This document shows, piece by piece, positions 1-9,639 of a stretch of 64,000 bases of DNA. Location: contig NC_064541.1 of assembly GCF_023856365.1 (NCBI RefSeq), positions 26,266,214-26,330,213 on the forward strand. The letters are read 5' to 3'. Position numbers and translations under genes: made by a program. Positions within the stretch are counted from its first letter, which is position 1. The number at the start of each line of letters is the position of its first letter. This DNA comes from Brienomyrus brachyistius. Taxonomy: Eukaryota; Chordata; Actinopteri; Osteoglossiformes; Mormyridae. The notes under the pieces are model-generated. The model was given only the letters and a program-made list of their open reading frames with translations. It searched no databases and was not told the origin of the DNA.

Positions 1-1740
1 GTCTATTGTTTGCTACCATGATGGAAGGGGTTTTTTCCCTTCAACTCTCCGAGCCAGGCATGTGACTGAAAACCATGAATATGCAGTGTGCCTACTGAAA
101 TCCACGGGTGAAAATTGGTGACAGGTATCGATCTTTGGAACCTGCTGAGACCAACAAACTTTGTGTGGCAAGTATGTTACTCGTGTAAACAAACAAGAAT
201 GGTACAGTCGGCTAGCAACTAGTGGCCGTATTCAAATTCTAAGACGTGTTATTCATTATGCGTGGATAATGTTTTTAATATAAATGAACCAATTTCGGAT
301 GGATTTTTTGTCCATTATGATATTTTTTTGAAATCTGGAAACTAGCAGCTACAATGCAGATGGGTCGATTAGGAGGCGGAGCAGGAAATTTACATGCTTT
401 ACACCCAACACAGAGCAAATTGTGGCATGCATTGCGTGCAGGGACAAGAAACAGCTATCAGATGTACATCCATGCCGTGCTCTGGAGACAAGCAGCATTG
501 TCAGAGTGAAAACCCTCCGTAAGGAGTTGATTCCACTCTGATTCCAGCTTGATTCCTTTATCAACAGCCTTTAGCTGTCTGTGTTTTGCGATGGTAATGT
601 GCGATATTTAGTCATTTTATTAATGGAAAGGTGACAGGTGTCTTGTGAGTGATGGAGAGGGTCTCCACTACCTCTCCGTCACGTCATTCTGAAGCCAGTG
701 GCTACCGAAGCTTTAATATGACAGAGGTATCCCTGTTCTCTGCATGAGAGGGAGGCTTCAGCCCTGAAGGAGGTGCTTATTCTAGATGTCACTGATATAT
801 TCTGTGGTGTTTATTTCAGTGGAGAGCCCCCATTAATTTTTGAATCAATATTTCCCATAATGCTCGGGGAAGAGTGGGTGACACAAAAACATGAGTTGGC
901 CATGTGGCATCTGTGAAACTAAAGTTTTTTTTATTGTGTGTATGTGTGTCGGGGGAGGGGGGGGGGGGAATCAGACGTGTGGCATGCGATGGCCTCCCCT
1001 GTCAAACGTCATCTCACGGCGATTAGGGTAAGTGTTAGCTCCAGGAGACAGTGAGACCTGCCAGGTTAAAATGTGTATAATATAACCACAGATCAAATGT
1101 TGATAAGGCATCACATCAGATTTACTGCTCGGCGGAGCATTCCAGAAAGGTTCCAGAAAAAGGCGCAAATAAATTGCATTTGTGAAACACCCAGGAAAGG
1201 GATTCCAAAGGGTAACAATCACGAACGAATTATTCAGGGCGAACTGAAAATGTGTAATTCAGATCTTTTTATAAATTTGAAAACAGTTTTTATCTCAGAA
1301 AATTCTTTCATTCTTTTATTACATGCGCAGAGAGACCCTACCGCGGAAATAATGGCACAACAGAATTCAATTTTCATCAAGTCATTAGGAGAAAGCTTTA
1401 GCCTATTACAGCGTTTATTACCGAATTGCTTGGGAGGGCACCATGACTCACCGGGTGTAAATCGCGTCAGTGAGTATGGCTGGGCTCTGCCATTAAGTTT
1501 TCTCTGCCACGGCTCCCCACCGTTTGACTTAACCACCCGAGGGAACCTTCAAGCATCTCAACCTGCTTAAAACAGAGGCTAACATCCTGCCTTTCTTCCT
1601 CCTCTCCACATTGGCGGCACGACGCCCTATCAGAACCGACAAAGATCACGGGCTGCTGTACCACCCTGTGGTATCACTGATGAGGTACCTACAGCCAGGG
1701 CCGCTGGCATTGACACTACGGCAGTTTCAGGGGGCTCAAC
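1..1740. other. Unique non-coding stretch
   Basis: No gene or repeat is recognised here apart from the poly-G tract at 957-968. Open frames on both strands between about 970 and 1570 have no recognisable domain and no splice or promoter context. A microsatellite-like TGTGTATGTGTGTC run leads into the G tract. Confidence 0.5.
957..968 (+). repeat. Poly-G tract (12 G)
   Basis: Twelve consecutive G follow a GT-rich run and a GGGGGA step. It is one of 19 G or C mononucleotide tracts of at least 10 bases in the window. On the G strand it could form quadruplex structure. Confidence 0.9.
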
Positions 1741-1886
1741 ATCCATCCATCCATCCATTTTCCAAACCGCTTATCCTACTGGGTCGCGGGGGGTCCGGAG
1801 CCTATCCCGGAAGCAATGGACACGAGGCAGGGAACAACCCAGGATGGGGGGCCAGTCCATCGCAGGGCGCACTCACACACCATTCA
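1741..1886 (-). mobile_element. SINE-like family A, truncated 3' part
   Basis: The element lies reversed: the (ATCC)n tail comes first, followed by TTTTCCAAACCGCTTATCC and then the body reading CAGGGAACAACCCAGG. It matches the near-complete copies at 20723-21060 and 47743-48080, but only the 3' part is present. Sequence beyond about 1886 no longer matches, so it is 5'-truncated, as expected when LINE-type reverse transcription stops early. The family is a common type of fish interspersed repeat; I cannot assign a database name. Confidence 0.85.
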
Positions 1887-1889
1887 CTC

Positions 1890-2690
1890 TTTAGCCTATA
1901 GAGGACAATGGTTAAGCACTCCTTACAGTATGTGTGACACTCAAACTTCAATTTAAGGAAACTGTAAAACTTCCAAAACCCCTCCCTCCCCACCCCCCTC
2001 ACCCTTCCGACCACCTGTGTCTTATAGTGCACCTGTCTGGTTTGGTCCTTCGTCATGGGAATGGTGTGAGTACCCAGAATCTGCCGGGGAAACTAATGCC
2101 AGTCCAGATGAAGGTAGGTGGACAACTTCAACACAGTGCTGGTGAGCAGGATCTGAGAGAAGCTCAAAGCCCAGGAGAAAACATTTGGTCATTGGAGAGA
2201 CATTCGGAAAGGCATATGAGAGGCTTTTTGCTTCCATCCTCGGGGTAATTATGCTCTGAGAATAGGGGGCAAATTCCAGGAAAACCATTAGCAATTAGAG
2301 CAGTGTGGCTGTCAAGGTACATAATCACGGGTAATGTTCATGATTTAGGAAAGAGGTCCGATAAATCACATTAACTTACTGTTAGAGTCACGGAGGCGAG
2401 CCTGCAGGGACCTGAGAGGATCAAGAGACGGAATGCAAATATCGATTTCACGTCCTGGATGGAAATTTACTGCACGGTTGCTGGAGAATGGAGGTGATGG
2501 GCTGCTGTCAGGTTCAGAGGGGAGACTGAGAGGAACTGGAGGAAACACAGGTGTTCTTAGGGAGTTTGGAGCTCCTATAGAAGATAGGAACATGGTGTGT
2601 GAATGTAGAAAGGGTAGACGTGCTCCACACCCAGGGCTCTTGAAGGAATCGTAGATAAGAACCACGTAAGCGTGCTCAGTGTATACAATG
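1890..2690. other. Unique non-coding stretch
   Basis: Nothing is recognised. The sequence is C-rich around 1980-2000 and otherwise unremarkable; short open frames on both strands lack any family resemblance. Confidence 0.45.
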
Positions 2691-2847
2691 TGTGGCTCAG
2701 TAAGTTAGGAAACTAAACTTGTCCAAAGAAGGTTGCTGGTTTAAATCCCTGGTTCAGCAGATTAATGTCACTAAAAAAGACGATCAATCCTTGTTTTCTC
2801 AAAAAAAAAAAGTAACTTTGGATAAAAGTGTCTGCTAAATATATAGG
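2691..2847 (+). mobile_element. tRNA-derived SINE with GGATAAAAG tail
   Basis: A tRNA-like head carries a B-box-like GGTTTAAATCC at 2738-2748, preceded by GGCTCAGTAAGTTAGG, which resembles the usual 'gtggctcagtggttaagg' A-box region. The element ends in GGATAAAAGTGTCTGC followed by TAAAT at 2820-2840, a tail shared by many teleost SINEs. The central domain is short, so this is a deleted or old copy. It would be transcribed by RNA polymerase III and needs a partner LINE to move. Confidence 0.8.
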
Positions 2848-2849
2848 AG

Positions 2850-4050
2850 TACATGAAACGCGCAGCTGTTTCCTGCTGTCTGGTAAATGTTTCTGGAGAA
2901 CATCTCTATCCAACACCATTCACTAAAGCCAAGCCCAGTTCTGAAGGGCGATTAGTCGACATTGCCTTCAGAGAAGAGCCCCATCCCCCTGGTGCGGAGG
3001 AGGCCACGTGGGTCCAGGAAGGAATGAAGAACGAGGGATCTGTTTGGCAGGAACTGAGACGCAGCTGCTGGCTTTAATCAATTTTTTGGGGAGGGGTGGG
3101 CATTGCGCGTCCTCGGAACGCACGTCAGTAGGCTCCTACAAATCTTCTTTCGCTCTCCTGGCAAAGGAGGGAACCGGTGCCGATCACCTGGCACCGGGCT
3201 GGAGCCAGGCTGGCACCAAGGCCAGAGGAAGAGGCTTGATTGCGCCTGGCACCTCCAGAGCCCTCGGATCTGGCAGACTTCCATCGCATTTCCCAAAGTA
3301 GGCTTTGGAGTTTTCTGCTCATATGCAAATCATATCACAGAGGCTGGCCAAAGGATTTTTCTCATTTTTTTTTTAATGACAGGCTCAAAACTTTTCTTAA
3401 AGTCTATTTTTGGAGAGACAGGCTGCTGTATTTAATAAGTTGGTGATTTCCTGGGCACCTAAAGCTTGGCCACATCTTCAAAATGTTGGGAAATGTTCCT
3501 GCGATTCTGTGACAATGTCTCACACAGCACAGAGAGAAAAAAAAATAGAAATCTAAATAAATATGTCATTACATGCACAATTATCTCTGTACAAAGAGGA
3601 TGGGGTCTTGGATTCGCTAGAAACACAGACACTGTGCTGATTTGTTGCTAGCAGTTGCAGAATTACAGTGTAAATCTAACGATATGAAACCTGACTGTGA
3701 AACACATTTTCAGTGAGCTTTTAGCTAGATTTTGGTCGCCTCGTATTTTGCAGCTTCTCTGTCTGGCAAAGCTTAAGTTATGTTCGGCATGGATTTCAGT
3801 GGGATGGTCTGAAATAGTGAGCTAACTGGACCAGTGATTGAAGAGGTGGATTTCCAACTTTTGGGCCCGGCACGGAATAGATCCATGCATTATGAAGGAA
3901 TTGTTGTAAACAGCACCCCTTCTGACGGAAGATTGTATCTGCCTTACCCAGGTGCCAGAGGACTCTGCAGACAGCCAGATCTCACACAGAAATAGAAAAT
4001 GGCAAAACTGCATGAAAACTGTTGGCAAAATAGGCCAGTGTTGAAACTTG
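2850..4050. other. Unique non-coding stretch
   Basis: No gene or repeat is recognised. Several overlapping open frames at 3000-3450 run through GC-rich sequence on both strands, which argues against coding. A T-run lies near 3366. Confidence 0.45.
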
Positions 4051-4051
4051 G

Positions 4052-4185
4052 TGATCTGCCATAGATTGGCATCCCATACCAGGTTGTTCCCTGCCTTGTG
4101 CCCGTAGCGTCTGAGATAGAGCCCCTGGAGCCTCGCAACCTTTGCATAGGACAAGCGAATATATAAAATCGATGAATGGATGGAA
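4052..4185 (+). mobile_element. SINE-like family A, diverged 3' part
   Basis: Forward but decayed copy of the same family. It keeps CCAGGTTGTTCCCTGCC, a GATAGAGCCCCTGGAGCC segment corresponding to the family's GATAGGCTCCGGACCCC, a GGACAAGCG piece and a terminal GAATGGATGG tail. The head is missing. Divergence from the young copies is clear, so the insertion is old. Confidence 0.65.
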
Positions 4186-4573
4186 ACTTGGCAATAAAGC
4201 TTTCAGACTGATATATTTGCCATGAACGCTATAGACTTGAAAGGTGACCACTCTCTCGTGTCAGTGACAGATTAATAAAGCCATCTTCAGGGCCGTTTTC
4301 TTGCCGTATGACCTTTTTCTGCAATATTATCCCCTTTCCCTTGTCGCATGTGTCCTATTCCCTGAGAGCTCACAGTGAAACAGGCACCATCCGTCACTGG
4401 GAATGCTGCAGATGCCGGCCATCATTCTGGAGACAGACCTGTCAAAGTGACGCTGGTAGGCTGGGCCTCAAGCCCCCATAGTCTAGCCTCTGCTTAGCTG
4501 TACATTCTTCCCAGTGGGGATGTAATCTGGTTTAATATTCCCTGAGTAAGTGCACACAGGGATCATCTGAAAG

Positions 4574-5082
4574 TGCTACTTACATTCAGCAAAATCGTGC
4601 TGGACGAGCTATTCTTATGCTATATCTCTCTAACATTCAATAAAATCAGGCTGGAGAAGCTGTTTTATGCTGGATCTACCCTCTTTAACATGCAGTTAAA
4701 ATCAGGCTGGAGAAGCTGGTTATATGCTGGATCTACCCTCTTTAACATGCAGTTAAAATCAGGCTGGAGAAGCTGCTTTATGCTGGATCTACCCTCTTTA
4801 ACATGCAGTTAAAATCAGGCTGGAGAAGCTGGTTATATGCTGGATCTACCCTCTTTAACATGCAGTTAAAATCAGGCTGGAGAAGCTGCTTTATGCTGGA
4901 TCTACCCTCTTTAACAGCCAGTTAAAATCAGGCTGGAGAAGTTTCTTTATGCTGGATCTACCCTCTTTAACATGCAGTTAAAATCAGGCTGGAGAAGCTG
5001 CTTTATGCTGGATCTACCCTCTTTGACATGCAGTTAAAATCAGGCTGGAGAAGCTGGTTTTATTCTGGATCTACCCTCTTTA
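4574..5082 (+). repeat. 56/57-bp minisatellite, about 8 units
   Basis: Units begin with GCTGGATCTACCCTC at 4669, 4726, 4782, 4839, 4895, 4951 and 5007, with a partial unit at 5064. Decayed copies extend back to about 4574. Unit length alternates 57, 56, 57, 56 in the first four, depending on whether the unit ends GGTTATAT or GCTTTAT, so a 113-bp dimer was probably duplicated. The frame readable through part of it is a by-product of the repeat. Confidence 0.95.
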
Positions 5083-6856
5083 TTTACTACTGCATATGCT
5101 CATACTATAACTCTGTATTTAAGGTTAAGTAGGAGACTTCAGCTTTACCTTTAATGGTGGGAAACGTGGGAAGGTGACCACATACAGATGATCAGAGGAG
5201 TCCGTCGCCCTGCTTCCTGAGGCTGCGGGTGTGTGCATGGTGCTGAGGGGGAGCATCCTCTTACCAAATGATACTTCAGTGATTTAAAGGTGAAAAGGCA
5301 CTGTGTGTTCACACAGTCAGTGTGTGAGGTCAACAGTTTTGCAGCACCACAATTGCGTTGAACAGGTCCATGTTCACGGATGGGTCGGGGTCAGGCCCCC
5401 CCGAGACAATTCTGGCAGCTCCTGGACTAGTGCCGTACGTCTCTGTGCCGACCAGCGTCCTCTCCCTAGAGAGTCCCACCTTCCACTGTCTATGACACCC
5501 AGTTGGCGTTCCACGTGTCCCCAATAGCTGAAATGCAGATGATGTGTTTCCATGGTAACTCCGGGTTGGGGGGGGGGGGGGGGTTAATAGCCACTAAAAG
5601 GTCCTCAGAGAGAAGCTCCGCGGAACGAGCCGCCGATCAGATTCCGTGTCTCGACAGATGGAAATGTCACGCGGTGGCTGCAAGGGCCCAGCTTGTCACA
5701 TGGAAACTGACAGGACACATCTGACTGGGTCCTCAAAAAGTATGCTTGACATGCAATTTATTTACAGATGCATGCAGTAGTTATAGGTTTGACAGCAATG
5801 TGAGAGTATTATATTACAAAAAGCCGTCCTTGTAAGGATGTTATATATATACTCATATTGTGAGCTGTGTGCGGATTTGCACCGTGATTTTACACAAATG
5901 CATGATCAGGCCCTTTGCGATGCTCTTCACAGACAGTGTGTCCTGTTGGGGACTTTCACCCCCCAATATTGTCCTTATCTCATCCTATCTGTCCCCTCAC
6001 TCATATGGGGGAAGAAAAAGGACGGCTTTCTGAGGCCCGACACTAGGGAGTATTTGAGTGCCTCTAATGGTAGCTTTGGTTTGCTGAGTTGGGGGAGCCC
6101 ATTCAATAGAATTTTTCAGGGTCCCGGTCATATCTTTCTTACCCTCCCCCTCTCAAACATAAGCACTGTCATTATTCCCTCGGATCGAGACGAGAGAACC
6201 CAAAAGCCGGCACATGTGTGCGGCAGAACCCCGTCCCGCACAGGCACAATCGACCGGCTGATCACCCCCAGCCACTCCTGCGCTTTGGCCTTTAAAGCCT
6301 GCGCTCGTTTGCAGGCTCGTTTTCAGGTGCCGAGGAGGACGCAGCCGAGAGAGGAATGCTCCTTTTCATTTTACAATCATCCTGGCTGCCATACAAGGTT
6401 ATTAAGCACTCAGCCTTTCCCGGGTGCCAGATAAACATTTACTCAATCGGTTTAATACCGCTTGAATTATCTCCATTGATGCCACGGCCTCTTTCCGTAA
6501 TGGATCCTTGTCTTTAAACTAGGGTCGTCCCACATCTTCAGCAAACGGGCTCATCCCAGTGAGGATGGACAGGTGGCCGTCTGTTTCGGCCATTCGTGTC
6601 CAGCTTCGCGCTGGCAGCTCCGCTCCTTTTAAACGGCCCCTTCTGGAAGCTGAATCGCTTTCCCTGCAGCTCCCATCTCAACATTCCGCTGTCGGAAACA
6701 ATTTCAGGAGAAGCTGGGGCCTGAAGCTGTCTGTATCCCGAAGCCAATGTGTCACTGGATCTTTACAGGATTCTGACCTTCCCTGACCGGGTTTAGGATG
6801 GAAACACCCCCTCAACAAGGAGACCACCCCCCCCACCGAAACACAGGATTACTGGA
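5083..6856. other. Unique non-coding stretch
   Basis: No gene or repeat is recognised apart from the poly-G tract. It includes the longest methionine-started plus-strand frame but one in the window (198 codons at 5838-6434), which shows no known domain, and a run of CpG-containing sequence at 6540-6640. Confidence 0.45.
5568..5583 (+). repeat. Poly-G tract (16 G)
   Basis: Sixteen consecutive G following CCGGGTT. It is one of the longest of the mononucleotide G tracts here. Confidence 0.9.
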
Positions 6857-6957
6857 GAAATTTCTTTTACAACCGGTTGCTTTCTGGGATCTGAACCAAC
6901 AACCTTCAGGTGAGTAGTCCATTCTTTTAACCACTAAGCCACTGTCAACATCACAGG
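6857..6957 (-). mobile_element. tRNA-derived SINE head
   Basis: Read on the minus strand, this has an exact A-box, TGGCTTAGTGG (plus-strand 6931-6941), and a B-box GGTTCAGATCC (plus-strand 6887-6897) at typical spacing. These are the two parts of an RNA polymerase III internal promoter. It is not a functional tRNA gene: no acceptor-stem pairing or cloverleaf is apparent and the sequence runs on into SINE-like body. The 3' limit is uncertain. Confidence 0.75.
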
Positions 6958-6968
6958 TAGTGTGGGAT

Positions 6969-6980
6969 GGGGGGGGGGGG
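6969..6980 (+). repeat. Poly-G tract (12 G)
   Basis: Twelve G just beyond the SINE head, followed by further GGGG blocks to about 7047 (GGGGTGGGGTGGGGGG). The cluster has strong quadruplex potential. Confidence 0.9.
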
Positions 6981-7180
6981 TTGTTGGGGTGGAGGAGTCG
7001 GGGAATAAAGTAAGACAGCAGGAGCTCATCGCTGGGGTGGGGTGGGGGGCAGTGCTGTGGCCTCATTCTCCTCATAGCCTGCATTTATCATTAGGGGGAA
7101 ACTCTGTCCATCATGGACCGAGCAGGGCCAACACCCACGGCAGCCCCTGAAATACTGTCCTAATTAGACATAGGTGGTGC

Positions 7181-7185
7181 TTTCT

Positions 7186-7224
<39 letters not shown>
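7181..7224 (+). repeat. (TC)n microsatellite
   Basis: An almost pure CT dinucleotide run of about 17 units, preceded by imperfect TTCTCCTTC. Likely length-polymorphic. Confidence 0.95.
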
Positions 7225-7226
<2 letters not shown>

Positions 7227-7970
7227 CTGTTTCTCCTTACTGTGTTCTGCAAGTTCACCTTGGGGTGATAACTTAAACCCTCAGTTATTTCTTTATCCTC
7301 ACCCACCCCCGCATAGCTGTCACTCTGGCCAATGAATGTGAACGAGCACTCGGGGATCAAACAGGAGATGTCGTAAGACCACTGTCCATTATTATTCTCT
7401 GAAATCCGTGGTGAGCTGGGCATTTCTATTATTAATGCCACCGTTGCCAATTTCAATGACTCGTTGGCAGCCCAATTTTACCCTAAACAAGGCAGGTTGG
7501 AGCCGCATCCTAGAGGGGTTCATCTCTGGGTGAGCGCTCCTGGGTAGGGCTTTAGGGGGCAGTGTTAGACCGTCAGAGAGTTCGGAAATTCCGGAGCCCC
7601 CCGCGTACGTAGGTCATACAGATCTGTGGAGATTTATAACGTAAATGAGCAGATGAGAAAGCTACCCGACCGTCTCTCGTACCTATACATCACCCCATTG
7701 ACAGGCTAAGTAATGCACAAGACAGGTTAGAACCCAGGGTCGTGTAGATAATTAGATAATACAGCCTGTTGGTTTTCCAACACGAAAAAGGGCCACGTGA
7801 AAACGCTCCCTGAACGTTGGAGCTGGGAGAACGAACCTGGTGCAGGTGGCACAGAGTCTTTTAGGAGTAACAACCCTTGATGCGGTTCAGTCAGGAAGAC
7901 TAATATTCTGGAATGTATGGGGGAGGGCAGGAGGGTGGGGTTCTGTCGAAATTCCCTTTGTGTCCACAGC
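7225..7970. other. Unique non-coding stretch
   Basis: Nothing is recognised in this interval; it carries no repeat I can name and no credible reading frame. Confidence 0.4.
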
Positions 7971-7971
7971 A

Positions 7972-8110
7972 ATCAGGGGCAGCAACACATTTTGGGGGTT
8001 CAAAGCCATAATTTTATTACATGGCTACATGAATAGTGAGAAGCAAACAAATTTGGGGTGGGGGGTGGGAGTTAAAACCGATAATTTTACTGCGTGGCTC
8101 CATGCCTGCT
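7972..8110 (+). repeat. Unclassified repeat, two tandem diverged copies
   Basis: The segment at 7977-8035 (GCAGCAACACATTTTGGGGG ... ATTTTATTACATGGCTACATG) and the one at 8041-8110 (GCAAACAAATTTGGGG ... ATTTTACTGCGTGGCTCCATG) are related. A third related copy lies at 45270-45345 (GCAAACAAATTTTGGGCGGG ... CATGTGGCTACGTGCCTG). All three pair a G-rich stretch with a GTGGCTNCNTG motif, so this is a low-copy dispersed repeat whose class I do not recognise. Confidence 0.55.
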
Positions 8111-8115
8111 CTGTG

Positions 8116-8145
8116 TTTGTGTGTGTGTGTGTGGGGGGGGGGGGG
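8116..8145 (+). repeat. (GT)n run into poly-G (13 G)
   Basis: About eight GT units pass directly into 13 consecutive G at 8133-8145, giving alternating purine-pyrimidine sequence joined to a G tract. Confidence 0.9.
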
Positions 8146-8223
8146 CATGACCTTTGTCTTTGGAGTGGAACATTGAAGACAGACTTGCCTTCCCTAGCTA
8201 TGAAGTAGACTGAGGGCACAGCG

Positions 8224-8253
8224 CCCCCCCCACCCCCCCCCCCCCCCCACCCC
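8224..8253 (+). repeat. Poly-C tract (16 C core)
   Basis: The run C7-A-C16-A-C4 occupies this interval, with the 16-C core at 8233-8248. It lies only about 80 bases from the poly-G tract at 8133-8145, so the two could pair as a G/C hairpin. Confidence 0.9.
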
Positions 8254-9500
8254 GACTGGCACAGGTATCTGTCTATTCTGTGCTGCGCCAGGTGAACAAA
8301 AAACTCGACAAGAATGGACTTCAAGGGTGTCCAGAACTGCTCAAGGTCAGTTTCAGGGGAGTCACTCAGATCAATTCACCCGGAGTTCACAGTGCAAATG
8401 ACCCGGCTCTGCAAGTGTCTCACAAATTCGGAACACGATTCCTGTTGTCTCCCGCCTCCCACGCTTTTCTGGGGAGTTCGGGTTTCTGGGGCTAACAGGC
8501 TTAAAGCAGAGAGACTGCGACTAAACCGGACGAGTTTATTTCAGAAGCTGCCATGGAAAAGCTGCAGAAACAAGAAATCCGGAAGCTTCTTCACCCGTTC
8601 TCATGAAAGCAAGCGAGGACGTCGAAATACGGATTTGGATGGACATGTCCATGGTGAGGCGACTGTGTTGTGGTTATCGGGCAAACGAAACAGAAATAGC
8701 AAAAGAATATCGTGACTAATAATGCAGTTTCTATTTTACTTTAGATCCTTTGCCTGTTATTGGCTCTCTGAGCAGGATGGCAAAAGAGCTATTGGGGGTG
8801 GGACGGGTTTTAAAGAAGGATGGAACGGACCGAAAACAAAAAGCCGCCATCTTGGTGATCGAATCCTGGGAAGGTGAGTGCAGGTAAATGGTATCAGCGT
8901 CTGGGCACGTCCACTCGGGTCAACACAGAACCAGAAGATGTGATCCATGATAACGTGCAAGTGAAGCGAATAGATCTGCCCGTCACCTGACTTTACTCCT
9001 TGCTGGGGAAGTCCAAGCCCCATCCAGGGGAGTCACATGGGGCTCCTTGCGGAGCATGTCCGACTCCGTGCGCAGCCATGCGGACTGAGCTGCAGCCTCT
9101 TCAGCGAAGTAAGAGAGCGGGGGAGATGGAGAAAGAGAAGAAACATCATTCCATAGGAATGCGACCTTGAGGCGACCTTGGCGTCAGTTGCATTACAATA
9201 CAAGGTCCTTCCCTCCCAGCACAGGCCCCACATTCTACGTTTCTTCTGCCCCAGGTTCTGGGTGTGGGTTCCACGTTCCATCCCTGCTGATCTTCTTTTC
9301 TTGGATCATCATGCCCCACTGTCCATCTCGGTGAGCCCTCTTGACTCCGTATAGTGCGACCAATTCCAATTAAAGGATAACATCCCCCCACCCAAATCCT
9401 GACACTAGGTCATGGTGCTGTTATTAATTCAGGATATGACTACTACGACCTGCAAGATGTAATATTCTCATCTTCGTTTTGGGAAAGAATGTCCGTAGAC
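8251..9500. other. Mostly unique; one weak exon-like segment
   Basis: No known gene. The segment 8745-8873 is bounded by a good acceptor (TTTCTATTTTACTTTAG) and a good donor (AAG then GTGAGT) and is open in one frame, but its peptide has no recognisable family. This is listed as a hypothesis only. Confidence 0.25.
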
Positions 9501-9501
9501 C

Positions 9502-9638
9502 CCTACGATGGGCTGGCCCCCCACCCTGGGTTGTTCCCTGCCTCGTGCCTGTTGCTTCCGGGATAGGCTCCGGACCCCCCGCGACCCAGTAGGATAAGCG
9601 GTTTGGAAAATGGATGGATGGATGGATGCCTGTAGACC
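9502..9638 (+). mobile_element. SINE-like family A, 5'-truncated, with duplication
   Basis: Forward copy starting at CCTACGATGGGCTGGCC and running through GATAGGCTCCGGACCCC and GATAAGCGGTTTGGAAAATGG to a (GGAT)n tail. GTAGACC is found on the left at 9495-9501 and again just beyond the tail at 9632-9638, a likely 7-bp target-site duplication. It is close to the young copies, so insertion was fairly recent. Confidence 0.88.
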
Positions 9639-9639
9639 T

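Noticed and set aside
4574..5082. CRISPR array
   Set aside because: Direct repeats are head-to-tail without unique spacers, and the DNA is vertebrate; it is a minisatellite. The same applies to 25341-25700 and 61552-62090.
5838..6434. 198-codon plus-strand open frame
   Set aside because: No domain, signal peptide or splice context. Frames of this size are expected by chance in 64 kb read in six frames.
6857..6957. tRNA gene on the minus strand
   Set aside because: A- and B-boxes are present, but no acceptor stem or cloverleaf can be drawn and the sequence continues as a SINE.
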